Position numbers and translations under genes: made by a program
Shown: piece after piece, positions 43,760 through 50,297 of the stretch
Position numbering within the stretch: the first letter of the stretch is position 1
Layout of the letters: the number at the start of each line of letters is the position of its first letter
The notes under the pieces: model-generated
Databases searched by the model: none
The model's input: only the letters and a program-made list of their open reading frames with translations
What the model was told of the DNA's origin: nothing
Assembly (NCBI GenBank): GCA_900318395.1
Contig: ONKL01000001.1
Location: forward strand, 1-64,000
Reading direction: 5' to 3'
Length of the DNA: 64,000 nucleotides
DNA from: an uncultured Prevotella sp.
Lineage (GTDB): Bacteria > Bacteroidota > Bacteroidia > Bacteroidales > Bacteroidaceae

Positions 43760-45877
43760 CTAACTGCACATGATGCAGAGCATCGTGAGGTCGTCGCTCT
43801 GAGGGGCATCGCCCACATGCTGTTTCACGCTCTCCGACAGACGGTCCACCATCTGCCTGGCTCCCTCAAAGGGATGGCTGGCTATGATGTCGAGGATCTG
43901 GTCATCCCCAAACTGCAACTGCTCACCATCCTCTGCCTCCGACAATCCGTCAGTATATAATAACAGAGGTCTGCCCTTGACATTCTCGATTTCCTCGCCC
44001 ACGAACTCCAGTCCCGGCCACAGGCCGATAGGAGCATTCGCCTCCATGTCCACGAATACGGGGTTTGAGGGAGCGTCGCCCTGCTGGCTGCTCTCCATCA
44101 TCACAGGTGGATTGTGACCAGCATTACAGTACAAGAGCCTGCCACTCTGCATATCGATTTCTCCGATGAACATGGTACAGAACATGCCGTTCTCATTATT
44201 CTCCGACACGGTCTCGTTAAGCTGCGTCGCAATATAATCTGGCGGATATCCATCCTTGGCCACCATACGGAACAGATTGACAATCACCGACATAAAGAGT
44301 GAGGCTGGTATACCCTTACCACTGACATCACCAATACAGAAATAGAGTTTGTTGTCCTGAATGAAGAAGTCGTAGAGATCGCCTCCTACCTCCTTGGCAG
44401 GCTTCAGGATGCCGTAGATGTCGATATGGTCGTGCTGGGGGAAAAGCCTTGGCACCATGCCCATCTGTATTTCTCGTGCGATGCGCAGTTCACTCTCTAT
44501 ACGCTCCTTGGCCGTCGTCGTCTCCTCCAACTGGTCGTAGGCCGTCTTCAGGTTCGTGTTCGCCTCCTGCAGCTGGTCGTTCATGAGTCTCAATCGGCGC
44601 GCATTCAGACTCCTTCGCCAGAGGATGTAAGCGAGGGCCAGGATGATGAGTGCAGCGATGGAGATGGCCGATGTGGTGAAGATCCTGCGAGCTCGTGCGG
44701 CCTGTTCCTGCGCTGCCATCTTCGACTCGTATTCGCTGATCTGCAGGTTCTTGTTGTGCTTGTCGAGACTATCGTTCTGCTGCCTGACAGCAGCATTCTG
44801 CAACTCCACCTCCTTGTTTTTCAGGTTCAGCTGCAGCGTCTCTTCCTCCAGCCGCTTCTGCTCCAGTTCACCAGCCATATTCTCCAACTGCAACGATTGG
44901 TTACGCAGTTTCAGTTCCTTCTGTTCGTTCTCCAGGCGCCCTACATCCATCGAGGTGATCATCTCCAGGAGCAGATGCGAATTGCGCACCTCGTTGACGG
45001 AGTCTTTCCATATTATATAATTAGTCAACGACTTTAAGGCCATCTCGTAGTTCTTCTGCTCACGATAGATTTCACGCTCGAGATTGTAGCGCGTCATCGG
45101 CGCACGGATGGTGGAGGCTATTCGCAGGGCCTCGTCGAAATGGCGGTCAAGGATACATCTGAAGATATCCACCCTCTGGCCATAGATATCATCCCGTCCA
45201 TAGGCTTTTTTGACCTTCTCACGCTCTGCATAAAAACGGTTGAAGTCTGTCCTGAAGTCACTGTTCTTGGGATGGTATGCGGCACTGTCGGCAGCCGACA
45301 TACACATCAGGGAGTAGGCATTCAAGCGGTGTAATTCATTCAAATGAGGCTCACGGATGGCCTGCTCAGCGTATTGGATGGCACTCTCCATGTGCTTTCG
45401 CAAATATGAGATCTTCGCCAGTTCTATCAGACTGGAAGCCGCACTCTCATTGGGCAGGTATTCATGCAGATAGTTGACAGCCTTCTTGAATCCCTTGATG
45501 GCCTCCTCATGATTCTGCATTTGCTCATGGGCGTATGCCGACACATGGAGCCCGTTATAGATGCCCCACTTGTTGCCCTGCTTGATGGCATGCTCTTGCA
45601 TCTCCTTGGCAATCTGCATGGCTCTGCTGCGACGCTGACGATTACTGGAGAAGAGCACTTGGTTAGCCCACGCACGGTAAAACATACGATCGTCGCCAGC
45701 CTCCTCTGCAGCCCTTTTCAGACTGTCGGTGACGCTGATGAACTCATCGTAGTCATAGCCGCTATAGAGTTTATACATCCTGGCCTGCAACCGTTTCACC
45801 TCGTCGGATGCAGTCTTCTGAGCACTGGCATTCAGCACTGTCAGACACAGCAGCAAAACCATCAGGAGTCTTTTCAT
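43760..45877 (-). CDS. Sensor-like protein phosphatase: TPR, coiled coil, membrane helix, SpoIIE/PP2C
   Basis: The 705-residue protein has a signal peptide (MKRLLMVLLLCLTVLNASA), a periplasmic TPR-like region to about 300, a long Glu/Gln-rich coiled coil, one membrane helix near residues 395-415, and a cytoplasmic SpoIIE-type PP2C phosphatase domain (GGDLYDFF, GDVSGKGIPASLFM, CNAGHNPPV). Such proteins dephosphorylate anti-anti-sigma factors in partner-switching pathways. No STAS or RsbW gene is adjacent. The gene overlaps the upstream inositol monophosphatase gene by four bases. Confidence 0.88.
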   Translation of the reverse strand: MKRLLMVLLLCLTVLNASAQKTASDEVKRLQARMYKLYSGYDYDEFISVTDSLKRAAEEAGDDRMFYRAWANQVLFSSNRQRRSRAMQIAKEMQEHAIKQGNKWGIYNGLHVSAYAHEQMQNHEEAIKGFKKAVNYLHEYLPNESAASSLIELAKISYLRKHMESAIQYAEQAIREPHLNELHRLNAYSLMCMSAADSAAYHPKNSDFRTDFNRFYAEREKVKKAYGRDDIYGQRVDIFRCILDRHFDEALRIASTIRAPMTRYNLEREIYREQKNYEMALKSLTNYIIWKDSVNEVRNSHLLLEMITSMDVGRLENEQKELKLRNQSLQLENMAGELEQKRLEEETLQLNLKNKEVELQNAAVRQQNDSLDKHNKNLQISEYESKMAAQEQAARARRIFTTSAISIAALIILALAYILWRRSLNARRLRLMNDQLQEANTNLKTAYDQLEETTTAKERIESELRIAREIQMGMVPRLFPQHDHIDIYGILKPAKEVGGDLYDFFIQDNKLYFCIGDVSGKGIPASLFMSVIVNLFRMVAKDGYPPDYIATQLNETVSENNENGMFCTMFIGEIDMQSGRLLYCNAGHNPPVMMESSQQGDAPSNPVFVDMEANAPIGLWPGLEFVGEEIENVKGRPLLLYTDGLSEAEDGEQLQFGDDQILDIIASHPFEGARQMVDRLSESVKQHVGDAPQSDDLTMLCIMCS

Positions 45878-46755
45878 TCTGCCTTGATGACTGATAAAAA
45901 GTCTTGTTGAATCACACCGTTCGTTGCCACGACGCTGTTACCTTGGGTGAAGTCCGGAGAGCCTGAGTAGTCGGTGACTGTCCCTCCAGCCTCCATCACG
46001 ATCAGACTGCCTGCCATATAATCCCACTGGCCGATATACTGCTCCGCATAGCCGTCGAGCCTGCCTGCTGCCACCTGACAAAGTGCCATCGCTGCAGAAC
46101 CGCAAGCCCGAATACTGCCCACATGGCCATAAAGCCGATCTATCAATCTCTTCATCACAGGCTTATAGGCATCGCTGTTATAAGGAAACTGCAGACAAAG
46201 CAGCGCATCCTGCATCTTCTGCGAACTGACGTGAAGCCTTTCACTCCTCACTCCACACTCCTCACTCCTCGTTCCACATTCCACATTCCTCATTCCACAT
46301 TCCACATTCCTCATTCCACAAAGCCATGCTCCCCCGCCCTGCCAGGCATAGAAACACTCATCAGCGCAGATCTCATAGACCACCCCGATGAGCACCAACT
46401 TCCCTTGCAAGAGTGCGATACTGACAGCGTAAGGTGCATACTGATGGATGAAGTTCGTCGTCCCATCAAGCGGATCAACCACCCAAAGCAACCTTTCACT
46501 TTTCACTTCATCACTTTTCACTTCTCTTGCCGTTCCTTCTTCCGTGATGAAGCCTGCCTCAGGCAATAGCTCGCGTAAGGCGCTGACAATCAGCCGCTCC
46601 GACCCTTTATCCACATACGAAACATAGTCGTGGGCATGCTTACGTTCCACACTATCGAGGGAGAACTTACGCCGTTCCTCCCTGATATAAGCACCTGCCT
46701 GTCGTGCTATCTCGCACACAGCCAACGTATATTTCTCTAAATTCTTTTCTTCCAC
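45874..46755 (-). CDS. Inositol monophosphatase family protein with two repeat-encoded inserts
   Basis: The 293-residue protein has the family motifs WVVDPLDGTTNFIH and QWDYMAGSLIVMEAGG with the metal-binding Asp residues. Two non-family inserts are present. Residues about 77-86 (REVKSDEVKSER) come from TCACTTT/TCACTTC heptamers. Residues about 146-171 (CGMRNVECGMRNVECGTRS and on) come from eleven GGAATGT-type heptamers. Both fall in loops between conserved blocks, so activity may be kept. The substrate may be inositol phosphate or a related sugar phosphate. Confidence 0.9.
   Translation of the reverse strand: MEEKNLEKYTLAVCEIARQAGAYIREERRKFSLDSVERKHAHDYVSYVDKGSERLIVSALRELLPEAGFITEEGTAREVKSDEVKSERLLWVVDPLDGTTNFIHQYAPYAVSIALLQGKLVLIGVVYEICADECFYAWQGGGAWLCGMRNVECGMRNVECGTRSEECGVRSERLHVSSQKMQDALLCLQFPYNSDAYKPVMKRLIDRLYGHVGSIRACGSAAMALCQVAAGRLDGYAEQYIGQWDYMAGSLIVMEAGGTVTDYSGSPDFTQGNSVVATNGVIQQDFLSVIKAE
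46241..46317. repeat. Eleven-unit GGAATGT/GGAGTGA heptamer array inside the inositol monophosphatase gene
   Basis: Eleven 7-mers (TCACTCC, ACACTCC, TCGTTCC, ACATTCC, TCATTCC and repeats) run head to tail for 77 bp. On the coding strand they read as GGAATGT and variants. Because 7 and 3 are coprime, the peptide repeats every seven residues. Confidence 0.95.
46496..46524. repeat. TCACTTT/TCACTTC heptamers inside the inositol monophosphatase gene
   Basis: Four 7-mers with one extra base in the middle encode the EVKSDEVKSER loop. This is the same family as at 1687-1728 and 23664-23684. Confidence 0.85.
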
Positions 46756-46784
46756 AACTTATTAGATTAATCCATTTTCAACTG

Positions 46785-46815
46785 CAAAAGTACAAAAAGC
46801 CGAGGACATAACAAA
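46785..46815 (-). promoter_or_regulatory. Inositol monophosphatase/SpoIIE operon promoter (TTTG-N19-TACTTTTG)
   Basis: A full-consensus minus-strand promoter lies 30 bp before the monophosphatase start. Confidence 0.85.
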
Positions 46816-46852
46816 ACGAATAACGTTTTATTTCCAAATTAATTGGAAATCC

Positions 46853-48982
46853 CTACCTTTCCGCGAGCCGATAGATATGACCAGAGGTCTTGCGATCAGT
46901 CTCGAAGTCGAACTTCTGGTCGCTCAAGGCCCTGCCCAGTTTGGTGAAGGAGGTCTTGGGGTCGTAGTTGGCATAGCGGTTCTTCAGCAGCTCGTGAATC
47001 TCCGTCAGCCCCCACCATCTGCCTTCGCCAGCCTTCGGCTTGCTGAAGGTCTCGCCAATCATCTCCACCAGATCGTTCAGTTTCTGATAAGGCTCATTCT
47101 CCTTGATCAGCGTCGCAATCTCCTCATTATCAAGCCAGAAGCGCTCACCCGTATTAAAGAGGTGGAGGGCCTGAGCGAAGAGCTGACGATGTTCGAGATT
47201 GTCCTCGAAGTTGATGTTGCCATTCACGCCCACACAGACAAATCGGCGAGAGCCCGTAGGATCCACCAGCGGTTTCTGCTGATTCGTAGTACCTATAAAA
47301 GAGGTATAGCGGCGGAACTGCCTGATGGTCTTGCCGTAAGGCGGACGGAACTTCACTTCGGCTGACGACAGCAGGTATTTCAGCACGATCTGCTGCGAGG
47401 CGGTGGTCTTGTCGAACTCATCGATGTTGATCATCGCAAACATCGTCAGCGCAATGTTCAGGTCGAACTCGTTCTTGAAGTTGATCTTGTCGTTGTAGTA
47501 GTCGCGCAGTTCTGGAGGCAGGATAATCTTGCAGAAACGCGTCTTTCCACAACCCTGACGGCCAATCAGCAATGGAGTCAACGCATTGCCAGTCAACTGT
47601 TTATCGCTCTCACGCCACTGAGCCACCATGCCGATGAGCCACATCTTCAAGTACTTGGGCCAGTGGGGCTGCGAGGTGGGCACTCGGGCTGCGAGCTCCG
47701 AGATATAGTCGTGCCCGTTCCACTTCGGCAGCTTGTCGAGCCAGACGTTCACGGGGTCGTACTGTTCGATACGGGTAGAGTCGATAAAGCGGTTCACATC
47801 TCTGTCCCACGACTTCAGTCCCAGCTCCGTAGCCCTCATCGTCATATCGTTGCGAACCTCCTCCGTAAGCGGCTTAAACGTCTGATCATCAGAGTATTTC
47901 TCACGATACTCAGCCACGCCAGTCATCAGGTTCTTGCGCAACTCGAAGTTCTCGTTGAGGAAGATTTCCGTCTTCATCATCTGCAGCGTGTCGTTAGGGA
48001 TGCTCTGCAGGGGCTTGATCTTGTGCTTCTTCATGTAGTCCTCCTGCAGGGTGACGGCATAGACGGCCTCGAAAGTCTTCTTTAGCAGCAGTTTGTCTGT
48101 GTTCAAGGCAGGATGCTCCAGCGTCATCCCCTGTGCGAAGGCCAAGGGTATGCCCTGATTCAGACAACGTGTGGCAATCTCCATCAGCAGCGTCTCCAGA
48201 CGGTCATCGTCGGGCAGCTCGAAATAATGGCCCAAGGTGGTATCGATGATGAAGAGCCACTCCAGCCGGTAAGTACGCTTAACGGTGCGTCCAGGCATCA
48301 GTCGGTCACTCTCTCGAGAGATGCTGACAGGCTGAGGCACATCGTGTTTTAGCGTATCGGCATAGAACGGACGGGCATCAGGATTGAAGCTCATCTCTGG
48401 GTCGGCACTCACATAGACGGTTCTGTCGAGACGAGGCTCCAGATACTCGATGTCGAAACCAAACTGATTCATATACGCCCTGCGGGCTGTCTGATAGAGA
48501 TTCTGGTGAAACTGCTGGATGTCCGCCTCCTTTTGAGGTAGGAGATTCTTTTCTGTTGTCTGGTTGGGGAATAGCTCCCCTCGGCATACAATCTTCACGC
48601 TCTTGCCCGATGCCCCCAGAAAGCACATCAGCGTCTCAGGCATCATCTTCGCCTGATCCCTCACCTCAACGGCTTTCTCGTAAGTCGGCAGATTGTTTAC
48701 CTCGATGACTATCAGACCGTTATACCCCAGCACCCTGTGCTCACCCTTGAACTTATCAAACTCCTGCGCAAAGCAGAGTCGCTCCAGTTTGATACCACCT
48801 GCCCAGTTGGTCAGAATCTGCCCGTCGGGCTGACGTTCCTTCAAGATCAGATTATACATCTCTCTCAGTTCGGTAACGGTATGCTGCCGCCAGCCCTTCT
48901 GGATAAACAGCGCGATATCTTCTACAGGATGACGAGTGATCGTCTCATTTTTCCCTTTCTTCTTGATGATTGTTACTTTCAT
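46853..48982 (-). CDS. BT4734-like and VirE domain protein (replicative ATPase-like)
   Basis: The N-terminal half resembles the BT4734-type domain (LIVIEVNNLPTYEKAVEVRDQ, MCFLGASGKSVKIVCRG). The C-terminal half is a VirE/virulence-associated E ATPase, with Walker A GRQGCGKTRF near residue 470 and Walker B MINIDEFDKT, then GTTNQQKPLVDPTGSRRF like phage primase-helicases. VirE proteins are often found on phages and genomic islands. No integrase, toxin or partner gene is next to it. Its upstream region is the large phased-repeat block at 49063-49699, suggesting a functional link. Confidence 0.82.
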   Translation of the reverse strand: MKVTIIKKKGKNETITRHPVEDIALFIQKGWRQHTVTELREMYNLILKERQPDGQILTNWAGGIKLERLCFAQEFDKFKGEHRVLGYNGLIVIEVNNLPTYEKAVEVRDQAKMMPETLMCFLGASGKSVKIVCRGELFPNQTTEKNLLPQKEADIQQFHQNLYQTARRAYMNQFGFDIEYLEPRLDRTVYVSADPEMSFNPDARPFYADTLKHDVPQPVSISRESDRLMPGRTVKRTYRLEWLFIIDTTLGHYFELPDDDRLETLLMEIATRCLNQGIPLAFAQGMTLEHPALNTDKLLLKKTFEAVYAVTLQEDYMKKHKIKPLQSIPNDTLQMMKTEIFLNENFELRKNLMTGVAEYREKYSDDQTFKPLTEEVRNDMTMRATELGLKSWDRDVNRFIDSTRIEQYDPVNVWLDKLPKWNGHDYISELAARVPTSQPHWPKYLKMWLIGMVAQWRESDKQLTGNALTPLLIGRQGCGKTRFCKIILPPELRDYYNDKINFKNEFDLNIALTMFAMINIDEFDKTTASQQIVLKYLLSSAEVKFRPPYGKTIRQFRRYTSFIGTTNQQKPLVDPTGSRRFVCVGVNGNINFEDNLEHRQLFAQALHLFNTGERFWLDNEEIATLIKENEPYQKLNDLVEMIGETFSKPKAGEGRWWGLTEIHELLKNRYANYDPKTSFTKLGRALSDQKFDFETDRKTSGHIYRLAER

Positions 48983-49011
48983 TGCTATTCAATTGTTGAT
49001 TTTTGAGACTG

Positions 49012-49043
49012 CAAAGATACTAAATTTTTCGCGCTTTTGCAAA
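49012..49043 (-). promoter_or_regulatory. VirE gene promoter (TTTG-N20-TATCTTTG)
   Basis: A full-consensus minus-strand promoter lies 29 bp before the VirE start. Its bases (GCAAAGATACTAA on the plus strand) resemble the core of the CRISPR repeat. Confidence 0.88.
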
Positions 49044-49248
49044 TAATTTGCCGAAAAAATTCAAAAACTAATGACATATGACATAATGTTTATCCAAAAT
49101 CGTTGATTATCAATAAATTAGTTTCAAGAAACAAGTTTGACAAATGACATAAAAACGACATAGAAACGACATACTAATGACATAAATAACTTGTATTTGT
49201 TTTGCGATGGGCCAAATAAGCGCCCATCAGGGAGGTATCTGGCGGAGA

Positions 49249-49309
49249 ATTCCCACGTTGGGAACAAAACATTCCCACGTTGGGAATAAAGTATTCCCAC
49301 GCTGGGAAT
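49249..49309. repeat. Three TTCCCAnnnTGGGAA dyads at 22-bp period
   Basis: The palindromic 17-mers start at 49249, 49271 and 49293, spaced exactly 22 bp apart. Each has 6-bp arms around CGT or CGC. They sit near the centre of the symmetric element. Confidence 0.95.
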
Positions 49310-49342
49310 GAATAACGAGCCTAAGGATAGCGAATAAGCAGC

Positions 49343-49401
49343 ACTTATCGTCCAATAAGGGACCCTTATTGCAGAATAAGACCCCCTTATTGCAGAATAA
49401 G
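49343..49401. repeat. Three CTTAT-N6-ATAAG dyads at 21-22-bp period
   Basis: Palindromic 16-mers start at 49343, 49365 and 49386. The last two are identical (CTTATTGCAGAATAAG). C- and G-rich spacers separate them. Confidence 0.9.
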
Positions 49402-49625
49402 GGCCCCTTTTGCCCCTCTTTATGTCATTAGTATGTCATCAGTATGTCGTTTCTATGTCGTTTTTATGTCGTTTCCATGTCACTTCTATGTCACTTCTAA
49501 ATTTCGCAATCATCTGATAACAAGCCGAATACAACAACCTTTATGTCATATGTCATTAGTTTTTAAGATTCCAGCCAAAAAGTTAGAAAAATAACTTTTG
49601 AGCGTCTGCCCTGCCCCCAAATAGC

Positions 49626-49699
49626 CACGAATCGCAACCCATTTTGTAACGAATCGCCACCCAATTAGTAACGAATCGCAGCCCATTTAGTAACGAATC
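49626..49699 (+). repeat. Four iteron-like direct repeats at exact 22-bp period
   Basis: CGAATC begins at 49628, 49650, 49672 and 49694, each within a 22-bp unit of the form AACGAATCGCnnCCCAnTTnGT. Number, length and exact period resemble plasmid iterons. From 49700 to 49833 I see no gene or clear repeat. Confidence 0.92.
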
Positions 49700-49833
49700 A
49701 CACATTAATTCGTCATAAAGCGAAAGAAATACCTAGCACCTCTCAGATGAATAGTCTTTCGATGATTCTTAATAAGAAATTGTCAAATAACGAGAAAAAA
49801 GTGAACGATTTCCTCAAAAAAAGCACTAAAGTT

Positions 49834-49864
49834 TTTGGAAGATAGGAATAATATCGTAACTTTG
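49834..49864 (+). promoter_or_regulatory. Promoter (TTTG-N19-TAACTTTG)
   Basis: A full-consensus plus-strand promoter should start transcription near 49870. The only product nearby is a short structured RNA. Confidence 0.8.
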
Positions 49865-49869
49865 CACCA

Positions 49870-49922
49870 CTAGAACCCGCCAAGCCTCCTAACAGTGCTT
49901 AAATCGGTGGGTCGTTTTTTTT
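49870..49922 (+). ncRNA. Putative short terminated RNA
   Basis: Directly after the promoter, ACCCGCC (49875-49881) pairs with GGTGGGT (49906-49912), and an inner AAGC/GCTT pair extends the stem. A run of eight T ends at 49922. The transcript would be about 50 nt. It may be a small RNA, or a leader with an early terminator whose downstream gene has been lost. The frame at 49933-50178 is not convincing. Confidence 0.5.
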
Positions 49923-49968
49923 AGTTGCTCCTATGCGTGTGCCTTATTTAATTATCATACTTCAGAAT

Positions 49969-50032
49969 GATGTGACCCTTCCGACCCTCGCATACCCCAA
50001 TGAAAGGACACGAGGGTCGGAAGGGTCACATC
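49969..50032. repeat. 22-bp perfect inverted repeat with 20-bp loop
   Basis: The arms 49969-49990 and 50011-50032 are perfect reverse complements (beginning GATGTGACCCTTCCGACC). The hairpin lies between the short RNA and the tracrRNA terminator. It could be a strong terminator, a small mobile element or the left border of the CRISPR segment. Confidence 0.9.
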
Positions 50033-50119
50033 TTTTCTGGCTATTCCTACTATATATGCGCGAATGCATGCGAGGCAAACCCTGTCTATTCTCGCAACCA
50101 ACTATTCGGGCTGAGCCCC

Positions 50120-50206
50120 AAAAAAATCCACCGTTGAAGGACGATGGATCAGGACCTAATGTTTTCACAACGGAATAATCCTTATTGTGATTTGCTAAAA
50201 ATTAGT
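50120..50206 (-). ncRNA. tracrRNA of the type II-C CRISPR system
   Basis: On the minus strand the transcript starts with an anti-repeat (complement of 50185-50206) that pairs with the 5' part of the crRNA-strand repeat, except for one missing A. It is followed by the typical UAAGGAUUAUUCCGUUGUG nexus region and ends with an 8-bp stem (AUCCAUCG with CGGUGGAU) and seven U. Length is about 87 nt. It is transcribed away from cas9. Confidence 0.88.
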
Positions 50207-50210
50207 GCTG

Positions 50211-50242
50211 CAAAGATAAAGTTTTTCCATGAATATACCAAA
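50211..50242 (-). promoter_or_regulatory. tracrRNA promoter (TTTG-N20-TATCTTTG)
   Basis: A full-consensus minus-strand promoter ends about 5 bp before the predicted tracrRNA start, divergent from and close to the cas9 promoter. Confidence 0.88.
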
Positions 50243-50260
50243 TGATTAAAAAGAAATTTG

Positions 50261-50268
50261 TATTTTTG
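50261..50268 (+). promoter_or_regulatory. Promoter -7 element for cas9
   Basis: TATTTTTG fits TAnnTTTG. It overlaps the GTG at 50268, so translation cannot begin there, and the ATG at 50298 is the start. No clear TTTG lies 19-20 bp upstream. Confidence 0.65.
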
Positions 50269-50297
50269 TGGCAGAAATAATTAAAAACGCTAAAAAT

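Larger units (their letters stand above)
49063..49564. repeat. About 500-bp symmetric element of GACATA/TATGTC hexamers with a 24-bp perfect inverted repeat
   Basis: The ends 49063-49086 and 49541-49564 are a perfect 24-bp inverted repeat. Inside, GACATA occurs at 49146, 49157, 49168 and 49179, exactly 11 bp apart. The inverse, TATGTC (CATGTC at 49476), occurs at 49421, 49432, 49443, 49454, 49465, 49476 and 49487, again exactly 11 bp apart. The two inner arrays are also inverted copies of each other, with an extra 11-bp unit in the right arm. No gene lies within. Confidence 0.92.

Noticed and set aside
49140-49564. A second CRISPR array in the VirE upstream region
   Set aside because: The repeats are 6-17 bp with 11- or 22-bp period and have no unique spacers of CRISPR length.
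49933-50178. 81-codon plus-strand frame upstream of cas9
   Set aside because: It runs through the 22-bp hairpin and the tracrRNA, and the peptide has no recognisable pattern.
50268-50297. GTG start adding ten residues to Cas9
   Set aside because: The GTG lies inside the TATTTTTG promoter element, and the ATG at 50298 gives the usual MKKILGLDLGTNSIGWA start.
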